Assembly (NCBI GenBank): GCA_023388055.1
Contig: JAEWGW010000034.1
Location: 62,001-126,000 of the forward strand
DNA: 64,000 nucleotides
From: Bacillota bacterium
GTDB taxonomy: Bacteria; Bacillota; Bacilli; Paenibacillales; NBRC-103111
Reading direction: 5' to 3'
Numbering within the stretch: position 1 is the stretch's first letter; the number at the start of each line of letters is the position of its first letter. Under the pieces are notes generated by a model. It ran no database searches. It saw only the letters and a list, made by a program, of their open reading frames with translations, and was not told the DNA's origin. Positions 10,300 to 19,664 of the stretch are shown here, piece after piece. Both the position numbers and the translations under genes were made by a program.

Positions 10300-10915
10300 T
10301 GTTAAGTTCCTCCAGTTCGAATTTCAACCGTTTAATTTCATCGGAATAATCCCACTTTCGTCGGGGTTGTCGCTCGTGCATCGCCTTCTTATCCAAGGCT
10401 GCAATATCCTTTATCAGTTTATCACGGCGTTCATTCGCGGTTATAGTTTCGTCAAGACTTTTGCCAAATGAAAGTTTTATACTGCAGGTTTCGGCAATAA
10501 TATTCTCCCATACTGCCCCGAGATCAAGTCCACTTAGGTTCAATTTCCAATCGCTTAGCAGCTTGCACTCTGAAATAAGAACCCTTTCTGCACGATATAC
10601 TGCAAGCCGCACTTCGTCCTCATGTTGTTGTAAGGCAAAAAGCATCCGCTGGTCTATCAGCTTTGATAAGAGTGCAATATTCTTCTTGTCACAGTCAGCG
10701 CCTTTAAGCGTGACAAGTACGAGATATACCGCAGAAACTTCCTCACTAGCCGCTATGCTTACCGTCTGCGGTGAAATCTCAGCGATAATCGTAAGACGAC
10801 TGATTTGCTCATCAAATAGCTTTCTGTCGGTGGCGTTTGGCTTGAACTTATCGAATATTACCTTTTTCGGAAGTGGTTTGTTTATCTCAGTTGATTTAGG
10901 TAGTCCTAACATCAT
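10292..10915 (-). CDS. DUF4391 domain protein of the R-M operon
   Basis: A 207-residue protein matching the DUF4391 type in its N-terminal start (MMLGLPKSTEINK) and overall layout. Its biochemical function is not known. It has no visible catalytic motif, signal peptide or membrane segment; the last ~60 residues are rich in charged residues and probably helical or coiled coil. It sits between the SNF2-type helicase (6 nt gap) and mod (8 nt overlap), so it is produced with them. Proteins of this family recur next to type III R-M genes and such helicases, suggesting an accessory or bridging part. That role is inference. Confidence 0.75.
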   Translation of the reverse strand: MMLGLPKSTEINKPLPKKVIFDKFKPNATDRKLFDEQISRLTIIAEISPQTVSIAASEEVSAVYLVLVTLKGADCDKKNIALLSKLIDQRMLFALQQHEDEVRLAVYRAERVLISECKLLSDWKLNLSGLDLGAVWENIIAETCSIKLSFGKSLDETITANERRDKLIKDIAALDKKAMHERQPRRKWDYSDEIKRLKFELEELNNG

Positions 10916-10921
10916 ACCACC

Positions 10922-13900
10922 TCATTTCACAGTAACAAAGCATACCAATTCGAAGTCGTCCAAGCCGTCAATCGTATTAGCTGCCAATGACATCTGCATT
11001 CCAGAAAGGAAACTGTCAAGCGAATCATTCTCGTTAAGATCCACTACAGACTTCACAGCAAAGTACAAGAGGTCCGAGTAATAACACATATTTCTGCCAT
11101 CCTTTGTCTCGGCATTAAACTCTCTGCAGAGTTCACTATTCGGCTCTGATTTCCCCTTGCAAAGCTGACGGAGAACATCGAGCAGTTTTTTTGGTTGCAG
11201 GTGATCAATATGAACGACCGATCCACTACGGACGTACACCATATAAAATGGATGCAATTGGTTCTTGTTATGGGAATTTATATTTGAATTACGATTCTTC
11301 AATATAAAGATCGTACCTTTTGGCGCGTCGTCATCGCCTTTTACAACAGCGTGAAGTCCGAACGGTACTTTATCCAAATTGTCGTGGTCTTTGACATATT
11401 CGAGCAAGTCAAGTCTGAACTCGTTCAATCCAAAATCCATAATCGACACGCCACTTTGCATTTCCTCAATGTCTACAATCTCATTCTGTAGTCGTTCAAG
11501 CTGCAACTTACGGTATTCGAGATCTCCCTGTTCCTCTGGATCAATCGGATTGTCATCACCCGTGGAAGTCATAACAGAAGCTTTCATCCGAGTTTCCACG
11601 CGCCCTTTAAGTTCGAGATACTTATCCAAACCGATATTAGGCCAGAAGTTTACAAGCTGTATCACCTCGTTGCGACTTCCGATACGGTCGACACGCCCAT
11701 ACCTCTGGATAATTCGGACGGGATTCCAATGTATGTCGTAGTTCACACAATAGTCACAGTCTTGTAAGTTTTGCCCCTCTGAAATGCAATCCGTTGCAAT
11801 AAGAATATCTATCTCGGCGGGGTTGTTTGGCATAAGCATAGCCTTTTCCTTTGACAATGGTGAGAAAAGAGTAAGTATCCTATTCATATCGGTGCGCGGC
11901 AATTTCACGGTTGTCCTACTTTCGGTCGAACCGGTTATCATTGCTACGTTAAGTCCGAATTTCTCTTTCACGAACGGTGCAACTTCATGGTAAAGATAGT
12001 CCGCGGTGTCGGAAAATGCTGAGAAGATAAGCACCTTTTTATTGTCCGCATTGATCGGATTCTGAACTTTTTCTCCTATTAGATTGAGCAGTGTTTGCAA
12101 CTTTGTATCATAGTCTGGCGTAATGTCCTGAATCATTATCGACAGCAGTCCTAGGGTTTCTGAATCCTCGGACAATTTTTCATACCATGACACATAATCC
12201 ATGTCGGCAAGGTTAATATCCAGCTTCTTACCGCTATTCTCAAAGAAGTCGGTGTTACGATCGTCACCGTCGAATTCCGATTCGAAAATTTCCTGTGTAT
12301 TGATTATTTTCCGGTTTCCGCTTTTATAGGCGTCAATATCAGCTATAGTGCCGTCAATCAGTTTCCGCACACGTTCAATAGTAATACGGAAAGAATATAC
12401 AGAGCTCTCAAGACGTTTTAAGAGATTGATGCACATTAAACGGCGAATACCATTTTCACGTCCGGCACGGTCGATGTTAACGCTGGGGTCTATATATTTG
12501 GCTCGCATACTTTCAAGCAAAAAATCAGTCGGGACATATACAGCTAGATTAAGTTTCATTAACTGCTCGTAAATCTCGTCATAGTCGATTGCTTTGAGCA
12601 GATCGGTCAATTTCGGGCGCAGAGCACGCGGCTTCAGCCTTTCAGGGAATTTGCCAATCTCCTCCGTGTTGTAGTATTTCTCAATATGCTTGCGCGAACG
12701 AGCTATCGTCACGCTGTCTAGCATGGTGAAGAAGTCGAAGTCCAAAGAACGTAAAAGATTTTCAGTTGTACGCTCTTCTTGGTCGAGTTTACTCCATTTA
12801 TTAAAAACCGTTTGCGCATTTCGGAATATAACGTCAATCGGCTTTGAAGTTCCGAGTTTGTCATTAATCAGCGCCTGGTCGCCCTCGTACGCAAGTTCAA
12901 GCTGATGCCGCAGATCTGAGAAGCCATTGTTAACAGGTGTTGCCGAAAGCATAAGCACTTTAGTTTTGACGCCCTGGCGAATGACTTTGTTCAGTAGTTG
13001 CAAATAACGGTTCTCGCGCTTGGCTCCTCCGCGCCCCGTGTAGTCACCGCCATTGCGGAAATTGTGGCTTTCATCAATGACGACAAGATCATAATTGCTC
13101 CAGTTGAGTTTAGAGAGGTCTATACTCCCGGAAGAACCGCCCTCACGGGATAAGTCGGTGTGATAAAGAACATCATACCTCAAGCGGTCTGATGCTATAG
13201 GATTGTTGAGATAATTTTCTTTGTATGTTAGCCAGTTATCACCCAGCTTCTTTGGGCAAAGCACAAGCACATTACGATTACGAAGTTCGTAATACTTTAT
13301 AACCGCTAGTGAAGTGAAGGTTTTACCTAAACCAACGCTGTCTGCGAGAATACACCCATTGAACTTTTCTAGTTTGTTTATAATCGCAAGAACTGCATCC
13401 TTCTGGAAGTCGTACAGCTTCCCCCAGATTTTTGTCTCCTTAAAGCCAGTTTCCTCGTTCGGTAATACATCCTCACTAATATCGGATAGAAACTCATTGA
13501 AAATATTGTAAATAGCAATGATATAAACAAACTCTGGAGAATTCTCATTATAAGCAGCAGTTATGTCTTCAACGACCTGCTCAGTCACATCCTGCAGCAG
13601 ATTTTTATCGTTCCAGATTTGCTCAAACATCTTGGCATATTCATCCGCGAAAGGAGTGTCGATTCGGTTAACAAGGCTCATTATATTATTCCCACGTTCA
13701 CACCCTAAGTCAGATGTTGTAAACGAGTTCATCGGGGAGTATGTTATTGTTTCATCTGCCTTTACAACATTAAGAAAACTTCCCATTACCCCACCAGTCA
13801 CATTAGTCCGGAAGTGAACTTTCTTACGAATCCAATCTGCACACTCGCGTGCGATTGCCTTCTGAGTCAGTTCATTACGAAGTTTAACTTCAAATTCTGT

Positions 13901-14152
13901 GCCGTACAGGGAACGCTCTCGGTTAAGCTGAGGGATATAGAATTCCCGTTTCTCCCTTGGGGCTTTCTCTTGCAGGAAGGTTGGTGATGTAAATACAAAG
14001 CGCAACTCGTCAATTCCGTCAAGTTGCTTCTTGAGGGCTTGGTAAGCATAAATTGAAAAACAGGCAGCAGCTATTGAGAGTTTATCACCTTTCGACACCG
14101 TTGCAGCCAAGTCATCTTTGACAGTATTGTTCACATTGTCAAGTATTTGCAT
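10922..14152 (-). CDS. SNF2/SF2 helicase with PLD-like N-terminus, R-M associated
   Basis: A 1076-residue protein. The first ~150 residues (KLSIAAACFSIYAYQALKK) resemble the phospholipase-D-like domain often fused to such helicases, but I see no clear HxK motif, so it may be non-catalytic. The SF2 core follows: GLGKT at 274-278, the DESHNFRN Asp box at about 360, and a second RecA domain with ATDCISEGQNLQ and QRYGRVDRIG. It heads the four-gene operon, with a strong GAGGGGGG ribosome site a few bases before the ATG. The gene is probably a DNA translocase that licenses or extends the type III restriction reaction, though it could act as a separate defence protein carried on the same transcript. 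Confidence 0.85.
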   Translation of the reverse strand: MQILDNVNNTVKDDLAATVSKGDKLSIAAACFSIYAYQALKKQLDGIDELRFVFTSPTFLQEKAPREKREFYIPQLNRERSLYGTEFEVKLRNELTQKAIARECADWIRKKVHFRTNVTGGVMGSFLNVVKADETITYSPMNSFTTSDLGCERGNNIMSLVNRIDTPFADEYAKMFEQIWNDKNLLQDVTEQVVEDITAAYNENSPEFVYIIAIYNIFNEFLSDISEDVLPNEETGFKETKIWGKLYDFQKDAVLAIINKLEKFNGCILADSVGLGKTFTSLAVIKYYELRNRNVLVLCPKKLGDNWLTYKENYLNNPIASDRLRYDVLYHTDLSREGGSSGSIDLSKLNWSNYDLVVIDESHNFRNGGDYTGRGGAKRENRYLQLLNKVIRQGVKTKVLMLSATPVNNGFSDLRHQLELAYEGDQALINDKLGTSKPIDVIFRNAQTVFNKWSKLDQEERTTENLLRSLDFDFFTMLDSVTIARSRKHIEKYYNTEEIGKFPERLKPRALRPKLTDLLKAIDYDEIYEQLMKLNLAVYVPTDFLLESMRAKYIDPSVNIDRAGRENGIRRLMCINLLKRLESSVYSFRITIERVRKLIDGTIADIDAYKSGNRKIINTQEIFESEFDGDDRNTDFFENSGKKLDINLADMDYVSWYEKLSEDSETLGLLSIMIQDITPDYDTKLQTLLNLIGEKVQNPINADNKKVLIFSAFSDTADYLYHEVAPFVKEKFGLNVAMITGSTESRTTVKLPRTDMNRILTLFSPLSKEKAMLMPNNPAEIDILIATDCISEGQNLQDCDYCVNYDIHWNPVRIIQRYGRVDRIGSRNEVIQLVNFWPNIGLDKYLELKGRVETRMKASVMTSTGDDNPIDPEEQGDLEYRKLQLERLQNEIVDIEEMQSGVSIMDFGLNEFRLDLLEYVKDHDNLDKVPFGLHAVVKGDDDAPKGTIFILKNRNSNINSHNKNQLHPFYMVYVRSGSVVHIDHLQPKKLLDVLRQLCKGKSEPNSELCREFNAETKDGRNMCYYSDLLYFAVKSVVDLNENDSLDSFLSGMQMSLAANTIDGLDDFELVCFVTVK

Positions 14153-14554
14153 ATTGTTCCCCCCTCATTTTGAAGCTTTTCGTTTACAAATTACGGCGGC
14201 ATAATTATGGTGTCTAGAAGTTGATATTTTGGGGCAGTAAAGTATGGCTTTCTTAGGAACGGTAGAATTGTCTGTCGTTTATACTATATATAATAATTAT
14301 GGAAATAAAATTCATCACGTTGAAATTGTGCCTTCCTTTACTTTCTAACTCTCTTAAAATTTGCAGTTCTCCCACAAGAAAAAGACGCAAATGTCCCGCT
14401 ATCTGACAGTTACGCCTTATAGGTATGTAGGGTCAAATTCAATGAAGTGGCCATGCCTTGGCACCCCTGTAACTGAAGGACTAGGTTCACATATATTAGG
14501 TTCGACACCATTGTAAAAAGTCCTTTTAAATCGCTAATATATTACAATCGCATT
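14153..14554. other. Intergenic gap between R-M operon and Dna2-like helicase gene
   Basis: This 402-bp gap holds no convincing gene. A very A+T-rich patch at about 14275-14310 offers several -10-like hexamers on the minus strand and probably contains the R-M operon promoter, but I cannot pick one pair. The GAACATnnATTC element found at the pPIWI-RE and AddAB-like promoters is absent. No clear terminator was seen after the upstream helicase gene. Confidence 0.5.
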
Positions 14555-17500
14555 CTAACCCTTCCATTTAGTATACCAAGCCGGTTGTTTTTTTGAAACA
14601 TTACTGCCACTCTCCAAATAGAGAAACTCTATTCCATGTTCAGATTTTAGGTCCTTCATAACTCGGTTCAGTGACCATCCCCCTATGACCCAAAGAGCCC
14701 CACCTTTATCTCGTCTATCTACGAAGGGGATGTTTCTATCTTTGAGATAGGCGCATAGTTCGAATCGCCCCTCCGTTTCAAACAAATCCATTTGTTGTTC
14801 TACTATTTTGGGGTTAATCGGAATATCCACTACGACCGGCTTCGGTTCCTCAACAACCGTTATAACAGCAGCCTTAACACTTCTTCGGTCCACCTTCTTC
14901 TTTACTGCGAAAGTGTACTCCTCTTGCTGTTCTTCCCATTCCTGTCTAATAGCAGAAGCCCTTGAAATGATTCGAACTTTGAGTTCCTCCCCCTCTGCCG
15001 CGGCATTCCCTTCTTTCGACTGATGCAGTTCACGTGCAATCCCTAGCGAGTCGAGTTTATCGAAGACCTTCTTCATTGCCTCATCCGGGGACCGGTAGTA
15101 TTCACTGCCTCTGATTCTTGCAAAGGTCCATCCTAGACGCTCCAGAATCGTTTGGCGTGCCATGTCTTCTGCCAACTTCTCCATAGGGTGCCATCGGTCG
15201 CCATCGCACTCCACAGCAAGCCGTTTCCCTGATCCTTCTACCACCATATCGATTCTATAGGAGCCTACCTTCCATTGCGGCACTACCTTGTAGCCTTCAT
15301 TTATAAGTCTACGAATTACTTCTTTCTCAAACTCGGATTCTGTCCTGGGTTCAAGTTGCTTATACAGCTCGGAAGCGGCCGTGGGATTTTTGAAATGGTC
15401 CAGAAGCTTCTTGCGCAAGTCCCCATCCTTAAGGTCTGTGGCAGAGTTTAAGGAGTGTACCAACCACATCTGGTTCCGAGCTCGGCTAGCCGCTACGTTA
15501 TAGCGCTTCCTCATCCTTTCCCCCGGATCGCTGAGAAGGCTTAGAGGTCCATCGCCATCTGAGGAACGAACCATGGATAAGAAGATAACGTCTCGCTCAT
15601 CTCCTTGGAATTGGGCGGAGTTACCGCAACGGATCTTCCGCCTTGTGTACTCTGTAGCTGAGAGATATTTGTGCAAAATCTTATCTATCTCATAGGCTTG
15701 TTCTTCACCTAGCAAAGAGATGACTCCAAAGGTGGCGTCCTTATATTCCTTATTTTCGATACAAGCAAGTATCAGTGAGGCTGTAGTTCGGGCCTCTACA
15801 GGATTTGTTTTCGCGCTGGTTGTCACACCATCGACTCTATACTCTACCGTATAAGGCCTTGTCTTAACAGCACTTGAATCCCTTAGAGGCAGAATGATGC
15901 CCTTATAGGATAGGGCATTACTGAATTGAATGATCGGTTCTACGCAGCGAAAATGCTCTCTCAGCTGAGTCTTACCAGAGAATGAAGTAGCGGCTAGATC
16001 GTAAATGGATGTCTGCCCATCATATAAAGCAGCATTGGGGATACCCATAAGGTGGGTCTCGATAATCTTCTGTACTTCATCCTGCTTCTGTCCCACGGCA
16101 TCTGGGCTAACCTGCTGATCATCCCCTACAACCACTACTTGCTTCCCTAGGAAAAGAGCCGTCAAAGCCATCACATCCGCCTGGCTAGCCTCATCAATAA
16201 TGACGACATCAAACTGATTAGAATCCGGACGGAAGCTTTCTACCACCCGGCTGATGGGCATAATCCATACAGGCACGGCTGTCTGACACTGCGGCATTAA
16301 TTCTCTGGCTTCGGCTAACAATTGAGGTGCTCGAATGCCGGTTCCTTTTCCGACCTTTCTCATCAAGAGTTTCCATCCCATAAGTGCATTCTGCTGCTTT
16401 AGGGTGGTCTTCTTCTCAAGAGCCAGCCATGCCTTCCTCTCCACTAACTGCAATGTAATATCTTTAAATTCACTTCTCGCCTTCTCCAGCTCTTTTTGCA
16501 GATCATCGATGGAGAGGGAGGAACGCCGTAGGAGCTCACTCTGAAGCTGCCTCAGTTTCCAAAATACTAACATATCCCCGGGTGGGCAGCTTCCTCCATG
16601 ACATCCCTCCCGATGACTAATAGACTGTGCCCAATCGGGCGCCGCGGCTTCCAGCCTAATTAACAACTGGTTTCTTCGCAGTAAGATCTCGTTCTTCTCC
16701 CATAGAAATTGGATCATGTCATAGGCTTTGCGATAGGATGTAACATCCAGTTGTTCCATGGCTTCTCGCAATAGCTTAGGAACCCTTAAGCTGCTATCCT
16801 TGTATGGTTCTATTAGTGACCCCAAGGCGCTAAACTGACGTTGCACTTGATCCCAATCGAGCTTATTTCGAAAGGACATCACAATCGGACTCAGTTCGTG
16901 ATTCACGATCCTGCGAAGCAAATATAATTCCGAGTACTTCATTCGTTCAGCCTTAAAAGAAGATGTCAGCTTTCCCCAATCTAATCCAACCTCTTTAAAT
17001 TGAGCAAGTACCGAAGCCCAAGTCTCCTGATACCATTTCGAACAATGTTCTATTTCCTTGCTAAGCTGCTCAAGAACATCTTCGGGATTCGTCCCTAAGC
17101 TATGGATATCCGGACCTCCAAGTGGATGAATCTGCCGCTCCCATCTTGCAAAGACGGATTTTTGTTTTATTCTATGATCGAGCACAGTAAGGACGGCTTC
17201 AAAGTGTTCCAGTTCAGACGGTGTAACGGAATTAACCTTAATATTTTTTATAGCCCTATCCCAGGAAGGGTTTAGTATTCGGCGATTTAGAAAAGATAGC
17301 TTCTTACCACTTGAGAGAAAGCCTATGATATCTCTAACGACCCTTGCCAACTCCTGATCATTGGCATCAAGCGGGATCTCTGGGCCATATTTATAAACTA
17401 CCGATTTGGCCGCTTTATATTTCGCCGTTAGCTCGTTAATTTCCCCTATCAGCTCAATCCAATCATCTGCTCCTGTCCCTCCATCCCATCCTGCCGCCAA

Positions 17501-19477
17501 GATGTCATGCTTCCATGGTTCATCATCCGAAATAATAGATACAGCTTCCATTGCTTGGCGATAAGCAAATGTTATTTGCTCTTTATCTACATCCGGGCGT
17601 TCCATCCATATGGAAACGTGAGCATCACGTTCCGCATCTACTAATCTGTGATATTCAGTAACCATTCTAGTGAAATACTCTGGATTTACTAATTCATCGG
17701 GTTGTATATCCAGGCATTCGAACTCCAATTCATCTGCCAGCGAGACTTGCCCATTAGTCCTGTATAGTTCTTCAATGTCTTCAACAGACAGCGGACAACC
17801 TACTCCGTCTACAACGGCCCCCGGGATAAGGTAAAGTTCCTCCTGCTGGTTTCTGACTATCCGAGCCGCCTCTGAAGGTGCGAACTCTTCCCCCAACCAT
17901 AGGATAGGGGTGTATTCATTTTCCCTTATCATTCTTAGATCCTTACTAATTCCCCGTATACGATCAAGCAGAAACTTTCGTCGATCCCCTAGATGGAAGA
18001 TTTCTTCCTCAAAGGCCCTTTCGTTAAGGGAGTTCAGTTTCTCCGTAATTATATCTATGGAATGGTCTAATTGACCCTTGCCGCCTTCTTCGTCCACCAC
18101 ACTGACACAGAGGCCTTGAAGAGGAGTCGCAACTTTATCACGAAGAACTTGCAAAGCCTTCGATGTATGGCTGGTAACAAGGACATTCTTGCCTTCCGAT
18201 AGAAAGTGTCCAATTAAGTTCGCAATGGTATGTGTCTTACCAGTCCCGGGAGGGCCTTGAACCAGCACAGATCCGTATTTATTTACCTTGAGAGCGATAT
18301 CCAGTTGTTCGGAGTTAGCCTCTTTGGTAAAAAGAATGTCTTCATTGTCGCCATTGATATCTAAAGTTATAGGCCGTTCTTCACCTGAACCCCTGTTTTC
18401 CTCAAGCACAATGCCTGTAATTCGTGTTACGGCTTCAGGAATATTTTCCTTGGTCTCTATAACGTTTAGGATCCTCTCAATTGCACTGGCAAATCCCAAT
18501 GAGCGTTTTCTAAGAAAAACAACCGGATTTCGTTTAATCGTCAGAGGAACTTCCTCGTGTGTTTTGGACCGCTCGTCGGAACCAATGGAGTAGAATTCTC
18601 CCTTGGCTGATAGATGGCTCACAGCTCTTCGAAAAAACGCATCTGTTACAGCTCCATCGAGAGGAAGACAGTGGGCATGTTCCAAGTCTTCGGTACACTT
18701 CACTATCGAGAGGGCACTGGCTTCCTGGACGTCCCTAAATAACGAACCATAAAATTCAATGGGTTGATCAGAAGGGATTAGCTTAAATTCTGGAATGTTT
18801 GGATCGAAAGTCAGTCGTATTTTTTGAAGAAGAACAGGATGGTAGATACTTTGGCCTTTGGTCATTTTCCAATTAAGGATTCCGTCACCAAGTATCAACT
18901 CTACCTGCTCGTTGTCCCGTTCAATTGAGGCGTGTAGGGTATAGAGTCTTTCAAATAGTTTCATGGTCTTCCGGGCTGACAGCTCCTGCTCCTTCCATAT
19001 AGACCTTTCTTCTACCCACTCCCCTAACTGGCTAATGCGAGCTTCATCATCATTAAAGTAAATGGTCTCCTTATCTTCTTCGACCAGGACTTCTTTGTAT
19101 TCGATTACCCGTGGTTCATTTTCAATCTTCTGCCACCCTGGCTCAAGCCAGTCTGTGATCTCAGCCGGAGGTGTCGGACAAACCGTTAATTCAGGACGAC
19201 GAATGGTCAAATAAGCCTCTTCTTCAGATACCCTGTAGTTTTCCAGGAATCCTTCTCTAACCAACTCTCGAAAAGGACAATGGATACCATGATGCTCTGG
19301 AAGCTCGTTAAACCACATGGTCCACAATTGTTCCTGAATGTTTTTCTTAACGGGGTTCCTCAGTTGATCCAGTGCCTGCAGGTATTTAAATATTTGTGCG
19401 ACTTTTTTACGGGCTAACTCTTTGGAATCCATGTTCACACTTATCACCGCCTGTATTACTCGTTCCACCATTTCCAA
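14555..19477 (-). CDS. Large SF1 (Dna2/Upf1-like) helicase fused to a Vsr-like nuclease
   Basis: A 1640-residue protein. An unassigned N-terminal region of ~400 residues precedes Walker A GPPGTGKT (408-415). The second half of the SF1B core has IDEASQAD (about 1090), GDDQQVSP, GDERDVIFLS and a motif VI RYNVAASRARNQ. After it, about residues 1400-1480 form a Vsr/MTES_1575-type endonuclease with AVECDGDRWHP, and the last ~80 residues are a small conserved-looking domain (KGGALWVIGGW). The start appears to be TTG at 19477 with AAAGG seven bases upstream; ATG at 19471 is the alternative. It lies 187 bp after the AddA-like gene in the same direction. Such helicase-nuclease fusions are common in bacterial defence loci; its exact system is not known. 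Confidence 0.85.
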   Translation of the reverse strand: MEMVERVIQAVISVNMDSKELARKKVAQIFKYLQALDQLRNPVKKNIQEQLWTMWFNELPEHHGIHCPFRELVREGFLENYRVSEEEAYLTIRRPELTVCPTPPAEITDWLEPGWQKIENEPRVIEYKEVLVEEDKETIYFNDDEARISQLGEWVEERSIWKEQELSARKTMKLFERLYTLHASIERDNEQVELILGDGILNWKMTKGQSIYHPVLLQKIRLTFDPNIPEFKLIPSDQPIEFYGSLFRDVQEASALSIVKCTEDLEHAHCLPLDGAVTDAFFRRAVSHLSAKGEFYSIGSDERSKTHEEVPLTIKRNPVVFLRKRSLGFASAIERILNVIETKENIPEAVTRITGIVLEENRGSGEERPITLDINGDNEDILFTKEANSEQLDIALKVNKYGSVLVQGPPGTGKTHTIANLIGHFLSEGKNVLVTSHTSKALQVLRDKVATPLQGLCVSVVDEEGGKGQLDHSIDIITEKLNSLNERAFEEEIFHLGDRRKFLLDRIRGISKDLRMIRENEYTPILWLGEEFAPSEAARIVRNQQEELYLIPGAVVDGVGCPLSVEDIEELYRTNGQVSLADELEFECLDIQPDELVNPEYFTRMVTEYHRLVDAERDAHVSIWMERPDVDKEQITFAYRQAMEAVSIISDDEPWKHDILAAGWDGGTGADDWIELIGEINELTAKYKAAKSVVYKYGPEIPLDANDQELARVVRDIIGFLSSGKKLSFLNRRILNPSWDRAIKNIKVNSVTPSELEHFEAVLTVLDHRIKQKSVFARWERQIHPLGGPDIHSLGTNPEDVLEQLSKEIEHCSKWYQETWASVLAQFKEVGLDWGKLTSSFKAERMKYSELYLLRRIVNHELSPIVMSFRNKLDWDQVQRQFSALGSLIEPYKDSSLRVPKLLREAMEQLDVTSYRKAYDMIQFLWEKNEILLRRNQLLIRLEAAAPDWAQSISHREGCHGGSCPPGDMLVFWKLRQLQSELLRRSSLSIDDLQKELEKARSEFKDITLQLVERKAWLALEKKTTLKQQNALMGWKLLMRKVGKGTGIRAPQLLAEARELMPQCQTAVPVWIMPISRVVESFRPDSNQFDVVIIDEASQADVMALTALFLGKQVVVVGDDQQVSPDAVGQKQDEVQKIIETHLMGIPNAALYDGQTSIYDLAATSFSGKTQLREHFRCVEPIIQFSNALSYKGIILPLRDSSAVKTRPYTVEYRVDGVTTSAKTNPVEARTTASLILACIENKEYKDATFGVISLLGEEQAYEIDKILHKYLSATEYTRRKIRCGNSAQFQGDERDVIFLSMVRSSDGDGPLSLLSDPGERMRKRYNVAASRARNQMWLVHSLNSATDLKDGDLRKKLLDHFKNPTAASELYKQLEPRTESEFEKEVIRRLINEGYKVVPQWKVGSYRIDMVVEGSGKRLAVECDGDRWHPMEKLAEDMARQTILERLGWTFARIRGSEYYRSPDEAMKKVFDKLDSLGIARELHQSKEGNAAAEGEELKVRIISRASAIRQEWEEQQEEYTFAVKKKVDRRSVKAAVITVVEEPKPVVVDIPINPKIVEQQMDLFETEGRFELCAYLKDRNIPFVDRRDKGGALWVIGGWSLNRVMKDLKSEHGIEFLYLESGSNVSKKQPAWYTKWKG

Positions 19478-19664
19478 AATAAAACCTTTACTTTCCTTTA
19501 TCCGTCGTTCTCCATAAAATCTAGCAAAGAGCGCATCTGTTGAATAATGTCTGATTGATATTCACAAAAATAAAATTCGACTTAATATTACCGAAACCTC
19601 CCATACAAAACCATCGCACCAGATGCGAACGGTAAGAATTAGTCATTTGTCATGTATTTCTCTG

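Noticed and set aside
10922..14152. DISARM assignment for the SNF2-type helicase operon
   Set aside because: No DrmA, DrmB or DrmC-like gene is present; Mod and Res are type III subunits.
14400..14480. Possible hairpin GTGCCA...TGGCCAC in the gap after the Dna2-like gene
   Set aside because: The stem is short with a bulge and no T tract follows, so not listed as a terminator.
19478..19664. Possible fourth copy of the island promoter element before the Dna2-like helicase
   Set aside because: No GAACATnnATTC or TGACA with the fixed spacing is present; the gene may be read from the AddAB-like promoter or an unseen one.
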